DNA from: Nematopogon swammerdamellus
Lineage: Eukaryota; Arthropoda; Insecta; Lepidoptera; Adelidae
Direction: 5' to 3'
Assembly (NCBI GenBank): GCA_946902875.1
Contig: OX336345.1
Coordinates: forward strand, 6,851,395-6,915,394
Length of the DNA stretch: 64,000 bases
Positions within the stretch are counted from its first letter, which is position 1, and each line of letters begins with the position of its first letter. Position numbers and translations under genes: made by a program. This document shows, piece after piece, positions 61,399-64,000 of this stretch. Under the pieces are notes generated by a model. That model saw only the letters and a list, made by a program, of their open reading frames with translations, made no database searches and was not told where the DNA came from.

Positions 61399-62280
61399 GT
61401 TTAGAGAGTTTAAATATACAAATAATATCATACATAACGTTACGCCTGTTTCGCAATGGGGAAAGCATAGAAATCAGATCTCCAAATGTCACACCTTTGA
61501 CGGGTCTTCCACACTCAATGTTTTTCGTACATGTTCGTCAATTTCGGGTACGGTGCACTTTAGTATTTTGAAGAAAAAAATGTGTACGGTTGCAAAATTG
61601 ACAAATTGTGTTATTTTTTAAGTTTCAGTTTTTTATTGTAACTTCTAGATAACAACTTTTACATCTGGCAGAAACGTTTACTGACGCAAGGTGTATGGTC
61701 AGTTTTAGTTGAAATACTGTTATTTTTGCATTTTCTTGTTTAACATAAATTACCTGACAGTGTGAGATACTCATGTATGGTTCGGTACAGGTGAGGCGGC
61801 TTAGTTTTTCTCTCACTTTTCTCTATTTTCCTCCGGGGACCGCTCTCCGTTATTTCCTGTGAACTAATGTGGCGTGTCTCTGGCAGAAACATCCCGATAC
61901 AATTGCTGTTATTTCTTTGTTTAATTGCGATGTTAGTGATAGCTTCGGCCTGTGCTTCGGCAATTACTTCATAAGGCAGAAAATCTTAATTTCGCTTATA
62001 ACTATTATATTTGAAAACTGTTTATATACCATGTCACCATGGGGTTACCGTTCCCAATGGGGTTTGCAAAGACAACGGATCTTCACGTGACTTTATATTT
62101 TACTCCAGGGCCCGCTTCGTTATTACCCGCTTGAGCTTTAGTAAAAATGTAAATGTAATATATTTATGAACTTGTCATTCATGTTATAAATTATTTTTTT
62201 TATAGTAATATTGTGGGGTTATTAAAAACGGTGTATAAAATAGCCCAGTAAATGTGAAATGATTAGGTTAGGATAAGTAG
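61399..62280. other. unassigned stretch
   Basis: Frames of 60-76 codons at 61391-62090 show no motif. TCTGGCAGAAAC occurs twice (61664, 61879). Confidence 0.35.
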
Positions 62281-62290
62281 TTAAAAAAAC

Positions 62291-62463
62291 CCCCGACCCT
62301 TAAAAAGTCAAAAATAATTTCTGTTTACTTAATTAAAGGAGTCGGGAGACCGCTAAGTAAATTCCCGCGCAGCTCTGAGTTTTTATATTTTATTTACTTA
62401 GCGGTCCCCCGACTCCTTTAATTAAGTAAACGGAAATTATTTTTGACTTTTTAAGGGTCGGGG
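62291..62463. repeat. foldback with 71-bp arms
   Basis: Arms 62291-62361 and 62393-62463 are reverse complements with two mismatches, around a 31-nt spacer. They contain GACTTTTTAAGGGTCGGGG and GGAGTCGGGAGACCGCTAAG. Confidence 0.93.
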
Positions 62464-62675
62464 ATTTTTAAATTTTTAATTTAACTTTTATTTCAAGCTT
62501 TTTTAAAAAAACCGCATGAAAATCGGTCCACTTTTTGAGATAACAATTTTTTTTATTACTTAATTACTTGATTACTTGAATACAAACATAGCTAAGAACC
62601 ATCCCGATTAAACAAGCTTCCTAATAAAAAAAACCGCATCCAAATCGGTCCATCCGTTTGGGAGCTACGATGCCA

Positions 62676-62700
62676 CAGACAGACACACTCACACACACAC

Positions 62701-62739
<39 letters not shown>

Positions 62740-62740
62740 C
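62676..62740 (+). repeat. (AC)n microsatellite
   Basis: ACAC runs interrupted by CCCTC at two places. It sits inside the 3' part of the preceding element. Confidence 0.95.
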
Positions 62741-62790
62741 ACACGTCAAACTTATAACACCCCTCCTTTTTTTTCGTCGGGGGTTAAAAA

Positions 62791-63019
62791 TGACCAGGGT
62801 GCATGGCTCAATTAAATGTAGCTCGGCATCCGACCTCGCCTGAATTGACTGACTGATTTCGAAAAATTGTGTGTAAAATTCTTAGAGTATAAACTTAGTG
62901 ATTATTGCCATGTCATATATTTTTGAAATTGCTTCAATAATGTGATACTTGATTTATTTTAAAGCAAAAAAAAATTTTGGTTCACGGGTACCCGTTACTT
63001 TCCACCGAACTTTCACAAA
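62791..63019. other. short unassigned stretch
   Basis: Nothing is recognised. Confidence 0.35.
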
Positions 63020-63175
63020 TTAATCTGTGGCCTTTCTGCGTATTTTGGCTACAGTTTCATCAAAATCGCTTTAGCAGATCCGGAGATATGTGACAGACAG
63101 ACGGACAGACTGATAGACACCAGAGCGAGCCTATAATTTCAATTTCACATGTTGCAACGGGACCCTAAAAACCGT
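63020..63175 (-). mobile_element. D-like element fragment
   Basis: ATTTTGGCTACAGTTTCATC, AGCAGATCCGGAGATATG, GACAGACAGACGGACAGACT and GCAACGGGACCCTAAAAACC. Start motif and microsatellite are as in family D; the interior is only loosely similar. Confidence 0.5.
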
Positions 63176-63500
63176 CCCGCAATTTCTTTCATAAGGTAAA
63201 GTACTACTTGCAAACACTATTCAGCAACTTGTCCAGTAAAATATTTCACATTTCTTCCCCCCTTCTTTGCTCCATCCACCCCTATGACAGGTCACCCTAG
63301 TGTGTACAATGGGACGTATTTTGTCAAGGAATCGGACCAAGAATGTAAGTAAGCAGTCCGTTTGCACACCCTTCAGATACGAGGAGACCCTTGCAGAGGT
63401 CGTGAGGATTTCTTAGCCTTTGTGTTCTGTATTTGTGAAGAATTATTTTAACCTACACATTAGAAAAGCTAGTATTGTTGACCTGAGGGTTGGCCTGTGT
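63176..63500. other. unassigned stretch
   Basis: No gene or repeat is recognised. Confidence 0.35.
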
Positions 63501-63570
63501 GTGAGAGAGCATCTACAAAAAAAAATACCATCGAATTGAGAACCTCCTCCTTTTTTTTGAAGTCGGTTAA
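63501..63570 (+). mobile_element. transposon 3' end, as at 11.6 kb
   Basis: AAAAAAAAATACCATCGAAT, TGAGAACCTCCTCCTTTTTT and TTGAAGTCGGTTAAAAA match 11600-11660. Confidence 0.65.
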
Positions 63571-63584
63571 AAATAGTTGGAGTC

Positions 63585-63688
63585 CCGTTCAGTTCAGTGT
63601 AGCTGCCACGGCCAAAGGTTGTATTGGTATGTCACCTAATTGACATAGGAAAATGGTGTAATTCCTGTAAGTCCCATAAATCACAAAA
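63585..63688 (+). mobile_element. S5 SINE 3' part, degraded
   Basis: CCCGTTCAGTTCAGTGTAGC, TGCCACGGCCAAAGG, TGGTATGTCACCTAATTGAC, AATGGTGTAATTC and AGTCCCATAAA. Central domain and head are absent. Confidence 0.6.
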
Positions 63689-63689
63689 C

Positions 63690-63795
63690 TTTTTAGGGTT
63701 CCGTAACCAAATGGCAAAAACGAAACCCTTATAATTTCGTCCTCTCCGTCTGTCTGCCCGCCCGTCCGTATGTCACTGCCATTTTACTCAGAGAC
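63690..63795 (+). mobile_element. family D 5' part
   Basis: TTTTTAGGGTTCCGTAACCA, AATGGCAAAAACGAAACCCT, CTCCGTCTGTCTGCCCGCCC and GTCCGTATGTCA. The rest of the copy is not recognisable; the last ~200 bases of the window are AT-rich and unassigned. Confidence 0.7.
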
Positions 63796-64000
63796 TATTG
63801 GCATTATATAGATGCAATTTGGGAGGACGGTAAGTTAAATTTTCATCTATTTATTAAAATACAACTTGACACAGTCAGTAAAACTAATTAAATAAAATTA
63901 ACCTAATAAATAATAAAAAGTAAATAATTACACTATTACTTAAGTAAAAAATTTCGTCTAACTCAGTCGACTCCGCCACAGTACCCAAATACGCTGGCTG

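Larger units (their letters stand above)
62281..62790 (+). mobile_element. AT-rich element with foldback 5' part and (AC)n 3' part
   Basis: Bounded by TTAAAAAAACCCCCGACC and, at the far end, TCGTCGGGGGTTAAAAA, which are roughly inverted. The 5' part is the foldback at 62291-62463. The middle repeats AAAAACCGCATGAAAATCGG and AAAACCGCATCCAAATCGG. The 3' part carries TCCGTTTGGGAGCTACGATG, an (AC)n at 62675-62740 and AACACCCCTCCTTTTTTTTC. A partial copy of the 3' part lies at 30.95-31.07 kb. Confidence 0.7.

Overview
This window looks like nuclear DNA of an insect, most probably a moth or butterfly. That rests on its overall texture: AT-rich, single-copy-poor sequence packed with short degenerate transposon copies of kinds common in lepidopteran genomes, for example ends reading GCCCGCGGCTTCGCTCGCG, copies flanked by GGGTTCCGTA and CGACTCGCACTTGGCCGG, and LINE tails ending in GATGATGATGA. 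No intact protein gene, rRNA gene or functional tRNA gene can be supported in 64 kb. The longest open frame (166 codons) is a LINE relic. Three short stretches look as if they could be exons (20.6 kb, 27.1 kb, 59.1 kb), all at low confidence. The absence of genes and the depth of nesting suggest a gene-poor, repeat-accumulating region (heterochromatic, W-linked or a long intergenic/intronic stretch); the sequence alone cannot say which.

Repeat families, named here only for reference. S5: a SINE whose head resembles 5S rRNA (A-box and C-box regions) closed by a GTCAGCCTC/GAGGCTGAC stem. ST: a SINE whose head is tRNA-like. S5 and ST share a central domain (GTAGGTCCCTTCCCTT, TTACTAGGTGGTAG, GTTGGTACCACCG) but have different tails. 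C: a ~310-bp repeat with an inverted-repeat core and a TATG-rich 3' end. D: a ~300-bp family between GGGTTCCGTA and CTCGCACTTGGCCGG with (CTGT/CCGT)n inside. E: a ~220-bp family starting GCCCGCGGCTCCGCCC. X: an unnamed family with copies near 5.7-6.9, 31.1-31.3 and 41.8-42.2 kb. L1, L2 and L3: C-terminal relics of three non-LTR retrotransposon types.

Layout. 0-7 kb: S5 and ST copies, one nested in another, a 149-bp tandem triplet, family X interrupted by a full ST with target-site duplication. 7-15 kb: L3 relic, C copies, a 140-bp-arm foldback, a full S5, D copies tail to tail, a ~1-kb minisatellite array that reverses orientation midway, CATA microsatellites and a GC-rich retroposon-like block. 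15-27 kb: a 30-bp minisatellite, ST, S5, L1, L2, C and D copies, E copies as an inverted pair. 27-42 kb: L1/L2 relics, C copies, a 91-bp array of six units, an interleaved A-B-A'-B' palindrome, and the first of two hAT-like MITEs with 8-bp duplications. 42-54 kb: tandem arrays, S5 interrupted by an L1 tail, the second MITE, another long-TIR MITE, an ACGC microsatellite. 54-64 kb: a 505-bp hAT-type element with a perfect 8-bp duplication and a transposase-like remnant, S5 copies (one carrying a 147-bp MITE), a 71-bp-arm foldback and terminal D fragments.

The most interesting signal is the S5/ST system. Two SINE families with unrelated pol III heads share one body, and many copies are 5'-truncated at the same few points, which coincide with module boundaries. 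That suggests modules that are copied or captured separately.
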